From Oceanispirochaeta sp. M1 (GTDB lineage: Bacteria; Spirochaetota; Spirochaetia; DSM-2461), in the NCBI RefSeq assembly GCF_003346715.1, contig NZ_QQPQ01000030.1, positions 1 through 64,000 on the forward strand: a stretch of 64,000 bases of DNA. The letters are read 5' to 3'. Position 1 is the stretch's first letter; every line of letters begins with the position of its first letter. The position numbers and the translations under genes are program-made. Positions 36,981-45,597 of the stretch are shown one piece after another. The notes under the pieces are model-generated. The model made no database searches, had not been told where the DNA came from, and was given only the letters and a program-made list of their open reading frames with translations.

Positions 36981-37033
36981 TTCCGGGAAGGGAGGGGACT
37001 TCCAACCCCCTGACGTGTGAATTGTAACCAAAA

Positions 37034-37155
37034 GTGATATCGTATGTGATATCACATTTGCTACCGGGTGAATGCGCCTGAAAGTGATATCGTATGTGAT
37101 ATCACATTTGCTACCGGGTGAATTCACCTGAAAGTGATATCACATTTGATATCAC
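37034..37155. repeat. Array of three 22-bp palindromes at 50-bp pitch
   Basis: GTGATATC-N6-GATATCAC occurs at 37034-37055, 37084-37105 and 37134-37155, exactly 50 bp apart. The first two have spacer GTATGT, the third ACATTT. The 28-nt linkers are also conserved (CCGGGTGAATGCGCCTGAAA and a near copy). The array lies just after the DUF456 stop and 32 bp upstream of the -35 box of the ROK gene. It could be a regulator-binding array or a 3'-UTR repeat; see findings. Confidence 0.95.
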
Positions 37156-37187
37156 TTTACATCCATAAATTAGATATGTTATTCAAT

Positions 37188-37216
37188 TTGACCATTTGGC
37201 TATATCCTTGTATCCT
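37188..37216 (+). promoter_or_regulatory. Sigma-70-type promoter of the ROK gene
   Basis: TTGACC (37188-37193), 17 bp, TATCCT (37211-37216), matching consensus 5/6 and 4/6. The ATG is at 37240. Confidence 0.5.
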
Positions 37217-37239
37217 TGGTTTGTAGGAGTTCCAACAAA

Positions 37240-38292
37240 ATGGCAGTACAGCACAGATTGAAGCGCGACAATATATTCAGAATCCTTGGCAGCCTCTGGC
37301 GATTCCCGGGGCAGAGTCGTGCTGACCTGGCCCGGGAGTTGAGATTGGATCGCTCTACAGTTGGAAGTCTTGCCGACTGGATGATTCAGAATAAAATGCT
37401 CGAAGAGAATTCTGCCAACTCTTCAAGACCCAGGGGAGGACGTCCTCCTGTTTTATTGAATATACGCAGTGGATATTCCTATGCAATAGGAGTTGAACTG
37501 ACTGTTCCGTCTATTCGATTGTATGCAGCCGATTTAAGCGGACAATATCTGGATGAAAAAGATATCCCTATAGACGTATATGGTCCAGGAGCAATTAATT
37601 CTCTAGCAGTTGAACTTGCACGTTTTAGAAAGACCATTGAAGAGAAATATCCCATGCTCGCCGGTCTGGCTACGGTTGGACTCGGAGTCAGTGGTTCTGT
37701 TGATAATGCAAAACAGGAGATTACACTCTCCTATGCACTGCAGATTTTTGACCCTTTATCTGTTTCAGAACCTCTGGAAACAGTCTTAAATGTACCTATC
37801 GTGTTATTTAATGATGCCCAGGCCTGTGCTTTGGGTGAAGCAAACAAGCTGCGTAAGAAAGATCTTATTCTTGTACTTATAGAAAAACGTTCGGCATGTG
37901 CACATCGGGATATCGGAGTGGGTATAGGTGTTATTCATAATGATGAAATAATGCATGGCCGTGCAATTACACATCTCCTGCAGCCGGCTGAAGGACAGGA
38001 AGATAGGGATAATCATTTGTTTATTCACAACCTTGGAAGGTCTTTGGCACTTATTGCAAATGTAACAGGCTGTAATGATATTGTATTAGGTGGAGATGTT
38101 GATGATTACAGAGATGAACTGTGTCAAAAGATTACAGCAAATATTTCAAAAGAGAGCAACTTTAACGGGGGGGAAGCTGTAATGAATATACATAACAGTT
38201 CAGATCCCGATTGGGCAGTAGCTGCGGGTGCCCAGCATTCAGCGATACGTCAAATCCTCCAGGAACGTAGCTTTAATATTAAAAGTCTTTAA
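37240..38292 (+). CDS. ROK-family transcriptional repressor
   Basis: About 350 residues from ATG 37240 (TAGGAG 10 nt upstream). The N-terminal winged HTH (residues ~5-70) reads LKRDNIFRILGSLWR...SRADLARELRLDRSTVGSLAD. The ROK sugar-sensing domain has GYSYAIGVELT, GLATVGLGVSG, PIVLFNDAQACALGE and NDIVLGGD. The C-x-C-G-x-x-G-C zinc motif of ROK proteins is absent, and the region after GRAITH is shortened. It precedes the ABC operon that ends in a MurQ-like SIS gene and probably represses it, sensing an amino-sugar-like ligand. Confidence 0.88.
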   Translation: MAVQHRLKRDNIFRILGSLWRFPGQSRADLARELRLDRSTVGSLADWMIQNKMLEENSANSSRPRGGRPPVLLNIRSGYSYAIGVELTVPSIRLYAADLSGQYLDEKDIPIDVYGPGAINSLAVELARFRKTIEEKYPMLAGLATVGLGVSGSVDNAKQEITLSYALQIFDPLSVSEPLETVLNVPIVLFNDAQACALGEANKLRKKDLILVLIEKRSACAHRDIGVGIGVIHNDEIMHGRAITHLLQPAEGQEDRDNHLFIHNLGRSLALIANVTGCNDIVLGGDVDDYRDELCQKITANISKESNFNGGEAVMNIHNSSDPDWAVAAGAQHSAIRQILQERSFNIKSL

Positions 38293-38337
38293 AATCTTAA
38301 TCTATATGCTCAATTTTTTCTCAGATTCATTTTTCAG

Positions 38338-38367
38338 TTGACAGATGAAGAATTGTCCTCCTATAGT
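38338..38367 (+). promoter_or_regulatory. Promoter of the binding-protein gene, with overlapping palindrome
   Basis: TTGACA (38338-38343), 18 bp, TATAGT (38362-38367). An imperfect palindrome, TCCTCCTA...TAGTAGGA, spans the -10 box and is a candidate ROK operator, unlike the 22-bp repeats found elsewhere. Confidence 0.55.
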
Positions 38368-38409
38368 AGATAGTAGGAAAAACAACAAACCTATTCAAAG
38401 GATGGAGAA

Positions 38410-39687
38410 ATGGTAAAGAAATTCTTATTGAGTGTTTTAATGTGTCTCATAGCTTTTTCGGTATTTGCAGCAGGAGGCCAGGAGAGTTCTCCTGCCGAGG
38501 ATAAAGCCGTAGAAGAAATGGTAACTCTTGACTTTTGGTCATGGAGAACAGAAGACGTTGATATTTATAACAACCTTATTGATCAGTTCCGTGAGAAGAA
38601 TCCGGGAATAGATGTGAATTTCACAGCTTATAAAAATACTGAATATAATACAGTTCTGTCGGCAGCTATCAAAGGCGGCAGCGGGCCCGATATTATTCAT
38701 CTCAAAGCCTATGGCGGACTGGAAACATATGCACAGCCCGGTTACCTCATGCCTCTGGATGATAAAGTACCTGCTCTTAAGAATTTCAGTGAAAATGCAG
38801 TTCGAGGTGCCACCAGTATTTCTGACGGGAAAATCTATGGTGTTCCTTTTGCAAGCCAGACCCTGGTCATTTACTACAACAAGGCTATGTATAAAGAGCT
38901 TGGCCTGAGTGTTCCTGAAACCTGGGCCGAATTTCTTGCTAACCTTGAAACCATGAAAAAAGCTGGAATCACTCCTCTTGCCAATGGTGGAAAAGACGGA
39001 TGGACATTAGAAGTACTTCAGGGTGTTATCTGTCCTAACTTCTATGGAGCAAACGATTATTTTGCAGACCTGACTTCAGGAAAAACAGATTTCACTGATG
39101 ACCGCTACAGAACTTCACTTGAAAAACTTCAGGAACTCCGTCCTTATATGCCCGATAACTTTATGGGAATTGCCTATACAGATATGCAGATGCTTTTTAT
39201 CAATGAAATGGCCGGACACTTTATCGGCGGAAGCTGGGAAGCCGGTTATTTCAGTGCTCAGAATCCTGATATGGAATATGATGTATTTGCAGGACCCGTA
39301 GCCAAAGCAGGTGATACACGCTATGCATCTGCTTTCCTTGATGGATCTTTCGGTATGAATGCTGAAACAGAAGCCCCTGAAGCCGCCGCCGCGTTCCTGA
39401 GTTTTATGGCAAGTTCACAGGCAGGTCAGTATCTTGCTGATAACCTGAAACAGAAATCAGATGTACCCGGAGTACAGTTTACAGATCCCTATCTTAAAAA
39501 ATTGGGAGAACTGAATAAAAACTCTACTCCCTATATCATGCTTGTAGGGTTTCGTTACGAACAGCCTACAGGATCATCTCTTATTCAGAGTACTCTGCAG
39601 GGACTTTTAGCTGACAGCATTGACAGTTATGAAGTCGTTGATCAGGTCCAGGAAGGTGTTGCCACCTGGTATAAACCTTTTAAGTAA
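38410..39687 (+). CDS. ABC sugar transporter solute-binding protein
   Basis: A 425-residue protein with ribosome-binding site GGATGGAGAA. The signal peptide MVKKFLLSVLMCLIAFSVFA ends in AGGQESS. Family-1 blocks: MVTLDFWSWRTEDVD, SGPDIIHLKAYGGLE, YGVPFASQTLVIYYNKAMY, and a helical C terminus (GLLADSIDSYEVVDQVQEG). It is the first structural gene of the operon downstream of the ROK repressor. Because the operon ends in a MurQ/GKRP-like SIS protein, an amino sugar is a reasonable ligand guess. Confidence 0.9.
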   Translation: MVKKFLLSVLMCLIAFSVFAAGGQESSPAEDKAVEEMVTLDFWSWRTEDVDIYNNLIDQFREKNPGIDVNFTAYKNTEYNTVLSAAIKGGSGPDIIHLKAYGGLETYAQPGYLMPLDDKVPALKNFSENAVRGATSISDGKIYGVPFASQTLVIYYNKAMYKELGLSVPETWAEFLANLETMKKAGITPLANGGKDGWTLEVLQGVICPNFYGANDYFADLTSGKTDFTDDRYRTSLEKLQELRPYMPDNFMGIAYTDMQMLFINEMAGHFIGGSWEAGYFSAQNPDMEYDVFAGPVAKAGDTRYASAFLDGSFGMNAETEAPEAAAAFLSFMASSQAGQYLADNLKQKSDVPGVQFTDPYLKKLGELNKNSTPYIMLVGFRYEQPTGSSLIQSTLQGLLADSIDSYEVVDQVQEGVATWYKPFK

Positions 39688-39701
39688 TAATAGCATTCTT
39701 A

Positions 39702-39728
39702 ACCACCTGCTGTCTGACGGCAGGTGGT
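39702..39728 (+). promoter_or_regulatory. Stem-loop between binding-protein and permease genes
   Basis: ACCACCTGC (39702-39710) and GCAGGTGGT (39720-39728) form a perfect 9-bp stem with a 9-nt loop. There is no T-run (ATCTT follows), so it is a stabiliser or weak attenuator. Confidence 0.7.
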
Positions 39729-39783
39729 ATCTTACAGACATGCCATTCCGCTTCGGCGCTGTGCATTTCATCTGGAAAAATAA

Positions 39784-40698
39784 ATGAAAAAAACTAAACA
39801 CCAGTCATTATGGATAACATTTTTTGTTCTCCCGGGGCTTCTTATTGTCCTTGTATTTATAGTGGCACCTCTTTTTATGTCCATGTACAACAGTATGTTT
39901 TCATGGAAAAGTATTGCCCGCGATCAGTTTGTGGGGATGGAAAATTTTCATAAGATATTTAATCAGTATCCTTATAAAGACCGCTTTTTTAATGCCATGG
40001 GAAACAATATACAGTGGTTTCTCTCTACTATGTTAATTCAGAATTCCCTGGGTATTCTTTTTGGATACCTTTTATATAAGAAAATTGCAGGTTCCGCTGT
40101 CTATCAGCGGGTGTTTTTTATTCCTGTACTCTTTTCTATTGTAGCCGTAGGATTTCTCTGGAGTCTTTACATGAACCCCAATATGGGAATCATAAACAGA
40201 TTTCTCAAAGATGTAGGTCTGCAGAGTTGGACCCGGGCATGGCTTGGAGACGAAGCTCTCGCAACACCCAGTATCATCGCAGTGAATATCTGGCGATGGG
40301 TTGGATTCCCGACACTTGTTTTCTATGCGGGATTCAATGCTGTTCCCGAAGAGGTTGTGGAAGCTTCATACCTGGACGGCATCGGGGAAGGCAGATTGTT
40401 TACCCATATTATGATTCCCCTGATCATGCCTTCTATTATGGTTATCACAGTGCTGACTCTCATTGGAAGTCTCAATGTATTTGAACAGATCTATACAATG
40501 GCCGGCCTGGAAGGAGGGCCATATTATTCCACAGATACTCTGGGAACATTATTCTACAGAACCGCATTTGGAGCCGTTGATTCAGGCCTGCCTGAAGTCG
40601 GTATAGGATCGGCAATTGCAGTTGTTATCTATGTTCTAACCTTCTTTTTCAGTGCCTTGAGTATTATCTCATTCAAAGGCAAGGAGGTGGAATTATGA
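39784..40698 (+). CDS. ABC sugar transporter permease, MalF type
   Basis: A 304-residue membrane subunit. The opening LWITFFVLPGLLIVLVFIVA is TM1. The periplasmic segment reads SMFSWKSIARDQFVGMENFH. The EAA loop is VVEASYLDGIGEGRLFTHIM. The tail GGPYYSTDTLGTLFYRTAFG precedes the last helix. It overlaps the next permease by 4 bp. Confidence 0.9.
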   Translation: MKKTKHQSLWITFFVLPGLLIVLVFIVAPLFMSMYNSMFSWKSIARDQFVGMENFHKIFNQYPYKDRFFNAMGNNIQWFLSTMLIQNSLGILFGYLLYKKIAGSAVYQRVFFIPVLFSIVAVGFLWSLYMNPNMGIINRFLKDVGLQSWTRAWLGDEALATPSIIAVNIWRWVGFPTLVFYAGFNAVPEEVVEASYLDGIGEGRLFTHIMIPLIMPSIMVITVLTLIGSLNVFEQIYTMAGLEGGPYYSTDTLGTLFYRTAFGAVDSGLPEVGIGSAIAVVIYVLTFFFSALSIISFKGKEVEL

Positions 40699-41549
40699 TT
40701 GGACAGTTAAAGTTCAGGGGAGCCTCAATACTCCAGAAGACTCTGATTATAATTTTCCAGATTATGTTGATAAGTTATGCAATCCTTATTTTTTATCCTC
40801 TGCTCAATATGATTATTTCCAGCTTCAAGACAAGCCGTGAAATATTTAAAACTCCTTATGCGATGCCTGAAAAATGGCTGTTTTCCAATTACGTTGAGGT
40901 TTGGGGAGAAGGGGGCTTCGGCCGGTATTTCTTTAATAGTATATATGTGACTGGTATCTCTATCGGTATCGTATTATTACTCGGCTCTATGGCCGCATTC
41001 GGTATCTGCCGATATGATTATAAATTGTCTACTTTTATTTATCTGGCCTTCCTGGCAGGTATTATGCTCCCTCTTAAGGCTGCAATAATTCCCCTTTTTA
41101 TGCTGGTTCGGAATTTGGGACTGATGGATAATCCTCTTGCTCTGATATTGATCTTTACGGCCATGAGTATGCCCTCTACGGTCTTTATCCTTACTGGATT
41201 TATGAAGACTATTCCCCATGATCTCGAAGACTCCGGCCGGATAGACGGCGCCAATGAATGGATGGTTTACAGGCAGATCATTATGCCTCTGACTGCCCCT
41301 TCAATCGCTTTGGTCACTATCTATAATGCTGTGCCGGTGTGGAATGATTTTTTCTTTCCACTGGTCTTTATTCAGTCAAATAAACTGAAAACTCTACCCC
41401 TGGGGATGAGTGTCTTCTTTGGACAGTATCAGATCAGCTGGCATCTGCTGTTTGCATCATTATCTATTGCTATTCTCCCTATGCTTATACTCTATCTATT
41501 TTTATCCAAATATTTTATCAAGGGAATGACTGCTGGAGCTCTCAAATGA
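40695..41549 (+). CDS. ABC sugar transporter permease, MalG type
   Basis: A 284-residue membrane subunit with six hydrophobic segments. The EAA loop is LEDSGRIDGANEWMVYRQII...PLTAPS, and the C terminus ends GMTAGALK. Start and stop overlap both neighbours by 4 bp, so the transporter and the SIS protein are translationally coupled. Confidence 0.9.
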   Translation: MIGQLKFRGASILQKTLIIIFQIMLISYAILIFYPLLNMIISSFKTSREIFKTPYAMPEKWLFSNYVEVWGEGGFGRYFFNSIYVTGISIGIVLLLGSMAAFGICRYDYKLSTFIYLAFLAGIMLPLKAAIIPLFMLVRNLGLMDNPLALILIFTAMSMPSTVFILTGFMKTIPHDLEDSGRIDGANEWMVYRQIIMPLTAPSIALVTIYNAVPVWNDFFFPLVFIQSNKLKTLPLGMSVFFGQYQISWHLLFASLSIAILPMLILYLFLSKYFIKGMTAGALK

Positions 41550-43315
41550 AAAACCAACCCGACTATAATTACCTTACAACTGACAACAGGCTTCTACAGG
41601 AAGCTGAAAAAAGGGCAGAGACATTTATTCGAGATGAGGAGCAGTTTCAGCTGGGATTTATTCCCACAGAACAGTCTCATCCTTACACAAATCAGCTGAG
41701 TTCTGTGATTCAGGAAGATACTAAGGCAGGATTGAAACTACTCCTTGATGTGGATCGTGATATTCCTTCAGTGGCAAGGCGTATATTTCTTTCTGAACCC
41801 TACGAAGAGCTCTGTAAAGCTTTTGAAGATGCTGCAGTACATAAGAGACGTGTATGCTTTACCGGCTGCGGAAGCACTGGACGCCTGAGTATGATGCTTG
41901 AGGAGATGTGGAGACAGTTCTGGGAAGACCGTGCAGGGGTTGAGTCCGGAGATGCTTCCCGCCGAAGCGATGACAGCGATGAGAACCTGGTATGTGCAGA
42001 TCTTGCCTGCAGTATTATGACTGGTGGTGATCGTGCTCTTATCAGAGCCGTAGAAAACTTTGAAGACTATGAAGCCTTCGGTGCCCGGCAGGTTCAGGAC
42101 CTGAACCTTGCTGAGGATGACCTGATTATCGCCATCTCTGAAGGAGGAGAGACTTCTTCTGTTCTTGGTACTGTTTTTGAGGGCCGCAAAAGAGGATGCC
42201 GTGTCTTTCTGGCTTTTAATAATCCCGCTTCTGTTATGACCTCCCGTCTGGAACGCTGCCGCAGGGCTATTAACGATGAACAGGTCACGGTCCTGGATCT
42301 TTATACGGGATCTATGTCTCTTTCAGGTTCTACCAGAATGCAGGCCACAACAATGGAAATGCTTGTAATAGCTGCTGCCATGGAGTGTGGTCTTAAGCAA
42401 TCTGTTGGAATTGAAACTCCCGAGAATACTGACTATGCAAATCTCTTCGCTGCATTAATTAGAGATCTCAGTAGTGATAGTGCTCTTGAGGGAATGGCAG
42501 CCTGGGCAGAAGAAGAGCAGAATGTTTATGAGCAGGGAGGAAGACTTACCTATCTGGCAGGTCCATATCTCCTTGATATATTCAGTGATACAACAGAGCG
42601 TTCTCCCACCTTTATGCTGCCTCCTTTTCGGGCATGTGATGACAGTACATCCGCTATCTCCTGGGCATTTGCCAGGGACCCGGATCATGAGGCAGAAGAA
42701 GCCTGGGTAAGGATGCTTAGACGTTCTCCCCGGGGGTTGAACTGGCTGCGGAAAGATTATATGGAAATGGATGCCCCCCTGAATGTAACAGACAATCCCC
42801 CTGTTCTGGACAGCAGTGAAATTGCCCGATATCTGATTGGCCATGAGGAAGATCCCAGAAGAAGAGATTGTTCCATTTTTCTAAATTTAAAGATTTGTGT
42901 GGATGGTGCCTCCAGCCTTGCCGGAGTGCCCGAAGACGGCAAAACAATATTTCTGGGAAGTCCCGGGAACAAACCGGATGGTATGATTGATTTTTCTGTC
43001 TTCCTGAATTTACCTGAAAGTCCGATCTCTCTTTGGCAGCACCTGGCAGTTAAACTGATTTTTAATACAGTGAGTACGGGTACAATGGCAATGATGGGAC
43101 GCATACGTGGAAATTGGATGATACAACTTGATCCCACTAATAAGAAACTGATAGATAGGGGAAGCCGGATAATTTCTCAACTGCTGGATATATCATATAA
43201 GGAAGCCTGTACTGAACTCTATCTGTCTCTTCTGGCCCGTGAAAAATTTCAGGCTGAAGGGATGCATACAATTCTCTCTCCAGTTGAAGCAGTACTTAAG
43301 CGTAGATCCAAGTAA
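41546..43315 (+). CDS. SIS-domain protein, MurQ/GKRP-like
   Basis: A 589-residue cytoplasmic protein. The first SIS domain has VCFTGCGSTGRLSMMLEE (about residues 98-115) and DLIIAISEGGETSSVLGT, the phosphosugar-binding loop. The MurQ-type segment TGSTRMQATTM appears as SGSTRMQATTMEMLVIAA. A second SIS-like half follows, and the C terminus NTVSTGTMAMMGRIRGNWMI resembles the MurQ tail. MurQ cleaves MurNAc-6-phosphate; GKRP is a two-SIS regulatory relative, and the 589-residue length resembles GKRP more than MurQ (~300). The catalytic Glu of MurQ does not align clearly by eye. It probably acts on the phosphorylated sugar imported by this operon. Confidence 0.75.
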   Translation: MKNQPDYNYLTTDNRLLQEAEKRAETFIRDEEQFQLGFIPTEQSHPYTNQLSSVIQEDTKAGLKLLLDVDRDIPSVARRIFLSEPYEELCKAFEDAAVHKRRVCFTGCGSTGRLSMMLEEMWRQFWEDRAGVESGDASRRSDDSDENLVCADLACSIMTGGDRALIRAVENFEDYEAFGARQVQDLNLAEDDLIIAISEGGETSSVLGTVFEGRKRGCRVFLAFNNPASVMTSRLERCRRAINDEQVTVLDLYTGSMSLSGSTRMQATTMEMLVIAAAMECGLKQSVGIETPENTDYANLFAALIRDLSSDSALEGMAAWAEEEQNVYEQGGRLTYLAGPYLLDIFSDTTERSPTFMLPPFRACDDSTSAISWAFARDPDHEAEEAWVRMLRRSPRGLNWLRKDYMEMDAPLNVTDNPPVLDSSEIARYLIGHEEDPRRRDCSIFLNLKICVDGASSLAGVPEDGKTIFLGSPGNKPDGMIDFSVFLNLPESPISLWQHLAVKLIFNTVSTGTMAMMGRIRGNWMIQLDPTNKKLIDRGSRIISQLLDISYKEACTELYLSLLAREKFQAEGMHTILSPVEAVLKRRSK

Positions 43316-43337
43316 TGTCGTGTGAATGAGCCTGAAA

Positions 43338-43416
43338 GTGATATCGTATGTGATATCACAATTACAGCCGTGTGAATGCGCCTGAAAGTGATATCGTATG
43401 TGATATCACTTTCAGG
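43338..43416. repeat. Two 22-bp palindromes at 50-bp pitch in a convergent gap
   Basis: GTGATATC-GTATGT-GATATCAC occurs at 43338-43359 and 43388-43409. The second copy extends to perfect 15-bp arms (43381-43395 and 43402-43416, CCTGAAAGTGATATC and its complement). Linkers share GTGTGAATG-N-GCCTGAAA with the array at 37 kb. The gap lies between the stops of the SIS gene (plus) and the phosphorylase gene (minus), so there is no promoter to regulate. A hairpin or terminator role is suggested. Confidence 0.95.
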
Positions 43417-43452
43417 AGTTCTATAATAAAGAATAAAAAATCTTAAAGAGGA

Positions 43453-44220
43453 TTACATCTCCATTATTGCATTCCGGCAGGAGCATTTGTCCCTTTGGGG
43501 ATTATTGGAAAGAATTGAAAGGAATATTTTTGTCATAGCATCCTTATTGGAGGCCATGGTTGCCATTATATCGTGACCGACAATTTCATCACTTATCACT
43601 CCAGTACACCAGTTTGTAATTATACCGATAGCGGAGTAACACATCTTCATCTCTTTGGCCAGCTGTACTTCAGGAACATTTGTCATGCCGACAACATCTC
43701 CACCCATTTGCTTGTACATTCGGATTTCGGCAGCAGTCTCAAAACGGGGACCTTCGGTACAGACATATACGGCATTTCCCTTCACTGTTACTTTATCTTT
43801 TGCAGCTTCTTCATAGTAAAGGGCTCGCAGGTTTTTGCAGTAGGGATCTGACATATCGGTGTGTTTGACACCCTCTTCACCGTCAAAGAATGTGACTGGT
43901 CTGACTTTCGTGAAGTCCAGAAAGTCATTCATAACCACTGTGTCGCCGGGGATATATTTCTCATTGCAGGAGCCAACTGCACAAGTTGCATAGATGTGGC
44001 TTACTTCAAGCTGTTTCAGTGCCATCATATTGGCTCTGTAGTTGATCAGGTGAGGAGGGACGGAGTGTCCCTTTCCATGTCTTGCCAGAAAGACGATCTC
44101 TTCACCTTCCCATTTTACTATTTCAACCTCAACGCTGCCGTATTTAGTCTCAACTGTTTCACTGCGGGTCATTCCGGGAGTATCATAGACACCGGTTCCG
44201 CCGATGATTGCTTTTCTCAT
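43453..44220 (-). CDS. MTA/MTI phosphorylase family, 6-oxopurine type
   Basis: A 255-residue enzyme of the MtnP/PNP family: GGTGVYDTPG at the N terminus, ARHGKGHSVPPH, TEGPRFETAAEIRMY and GMTNVPEVQLAKE. In adenine-specific MtnP the base-binding loop is T-D-Y-D-C-W; here it is TNWCTG, with Asn as in inosine/guanosine-type PNPs. I infer 5'-methylthioinosine (or another 6-oxopurine nucleoside) rather than MTA as substrate, matching the MTA deaminase encoded just upstream with a 4-bp overlap. The product would be methylthioribose-1-phosphate plus hypoxanthine. It is the last gene of the operon. Confidence 0.82.
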   Translation of the reverse strand: MRKAIIGGTGVYDTPGMTRSETVETKYGSVEVEIVKWEGEEIVFLARHGKGHSVPPHLINYRANMMALKQLEVSHIYATCAVGSCNEKYIPGDTVVMNDFLDFTKVRPVTFFDGEEGVKHTDMSDPYCKNLRALYYEEAAKDKVTVKGNAVYVCTEGPRFETAAEIRMYKQMGGDVVGMTNVPEVQLAKEMKMCYSAIGIITNWCTGVISDEIVGHDIMATMASNKDAMTKIFLSILSNNPQRDKCSCRNAIMEM

Positions 44221-45518
44221 TTATTATCTCCTGCTGTCATCTTCTTGGCTGAGATTTCTGCATTGGCACAGACAATCTCTTCGTTCATTGTGAGTAGTTT
44301 GTAATCTTCCATCAGTATTTTACCGTTACAGAAGACTGTCTTCACATCCGAGCCCTGTGCCGAATAAACCAGGGAAGATACCAGGTTGTAACGGGGATAG
44401 AAGTGGGCCTTTTTCAGATCAATCATGATCATATCGGCTTTCTTGCCCTTCTCCAATGTTCCGATTTCATTTTCAAGTCCAAGGGCTTTGGCTCCGTTTA
44501 TTGTTGCCATTTTGAGAGCTGTGTATGCAGGAACAACTGTGGGTTCTTCTTCTACTGCCTTATTCACCAGGGCTGCAAGGTTGATTTCTTCAAACATATT
44601 CAAGTTGTTATTACTGGCTGATCCGTCTGTACCCAGGGCTACATTCACACCTGCTTCAAGCAGTTTGGTCACAGGAGCAAATCCATTTGCCAGCTTCATG
44701 TTGCTGCCGGGATTATTGACTACAGAGACATTGTTTTCTGCTATGATTTTAATGTCTTCACTGCTGAGGTGAACACAGTGAGCTGCATATGTTCTGGAAT
44801 CGAAGAGCCCTAGATCAAAAACATGCTTTATGGGTGACTTACCATGTTCTGCTTTGCTGTCTTCCACTTCTTTGCGGCTTTCTGAAAGATGAATGTGGGT
44901 ATTACATCCCAGTTTCTTTGTCAGTTCACCCATCATTTTTATATATTTGGGGGGGCATGTGTATGGAGCGTGAGGTGCAATATCCACCTTAATCCGGCCG
45001 TCAGCTTTTCCGTTCCATTCTTTGAAAAAATGCTCTGATTCTTCAAGCTTTGCGAGATCCTCATCACCGTTGAGGAATGTGGCTCCCCTTGAGAGATTGG
45101 CACGCATACCGCTCTCATCAACTGCCTGGGCAGCCCGTTCCATGAAAAAATACATATCAGCGAAGGTGGTGGTTCCGCTTCGTATCATTTCGATAATACT
45201 CAGCTGGGCTCCATGATAGGCAAAGTCTGAGGTCATGTTATCTTCAACGGGCATGATTCTATCCATCAGCCATTCCCAGAAGGGGAGGTCGTCGGCATAG
45301 TTTCGCAGGAGGGACATGGAGATATGGGTATGGGCATTAACCAGTCCCGGCATGATAAGTGATTCAGAAGCATCAATTGTCTTATCAGCCTTAAAGCCGG
45401 CAGGGATATCACCGATAAATGCTATCCGGTCATCTGTGATTCCGATATCAGTCTGTAATATTTCCGGTTCTTCCTGAGCCATTGTCAGGATCTGTCCGCC
45501 TTGAAGCAGTATATTCAT
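44217..45518 (-). CDS. mtaD: 5-methylthioadenosine/S-adenosylhomocysteine deaminase
   Basis: About 433 residues from ATG 45518, chosen because GGAGAT sits 8-9 nt upstream; the ATG at 45533 lies on that site. An amidohydrolase with zinc ligands in LVNAHTHISM, HIHLSES, AAHCVHLS and GTDGSASNNNLNM, as in the MtaD/SsnA/TrzN group. It would convert MTA (or SAH or 5'-deoxyadenosine) to the inosine analogue. The adjacent nucleoside phosphorylase with a 6-oxopurine loop supports this. It is cytoplasmic. A paralogue is at 53115-54371. Confidence 0.85.
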   Translation of the reverse strand: MNILLQGGQILTMAQEEPEILQTDIGITDDRIAFIGDIPAGFKADKTIDASESLIMPGLVNAHTHISMSLLRNYADDLPFWEWLMDRIMPVEDNMTSDFAYHGAQLSIIEMIRSGTTTFADMYFFMERAAQAVDESGMRANLSRGATFLNGDEDLAKLEESEHFFKEWNGKADGRIKVDIAPHAPYTCPPKYIKMMGELTKKLGCNTHIHLSESRKEVEDSKAEHGKSPIKHVFDLGLFDSRTYAAHCVHLSSEDIKIIAENNVSVVNNPGSNMKLANGFAPVTKLLEAGVNVALGTDGSASNNNLNMFEEINLAALVNKAVEEEPTVVPAYTALKMATINGAKALGLENEIGTLEKGKKADMIMIDLKKAHFYPRYNLVSSLVYSAQGSDVKTVFCNGKILMEDYKLLTMNEEIVCANAEISAKKMTAGDNK

Positions 45519-45539
45519 TTTTTTTATCTCCATAATAGT

Positions 45540-45587
45540 CTCAGGTCCTGCCAGAGTGAGTAAGATCTCACCCCGGTAGGGTCTGAG
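45540..45587 (-). promoter_or_regulatory. Long stem-loop between PLP-enzyme and mtaD genes
   Basis: On the minus strand the segment folds from CTCAG/CTGAG ends through CCT/AGG and CC/GG to an apical GTGAG/CTCAC hairpin (45556-45560 and 45567-45571) with a 6-nt loop. There are small internal loops and no T-run. It begins just after the upstream stop codon and ends ~7 nt before the ATG at 45533. It may be an mRNA-processing or translational element. Confidence 0.55.
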
Positions 45588-45597
45588 GGTCTGATAC

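Noticed and set aside
38045-38057. Second sigma-54-like site TGGCAC...TTGC
   Set aside because: The spacing is 3 bp instead of 5 and it lies inside the ROK gene.
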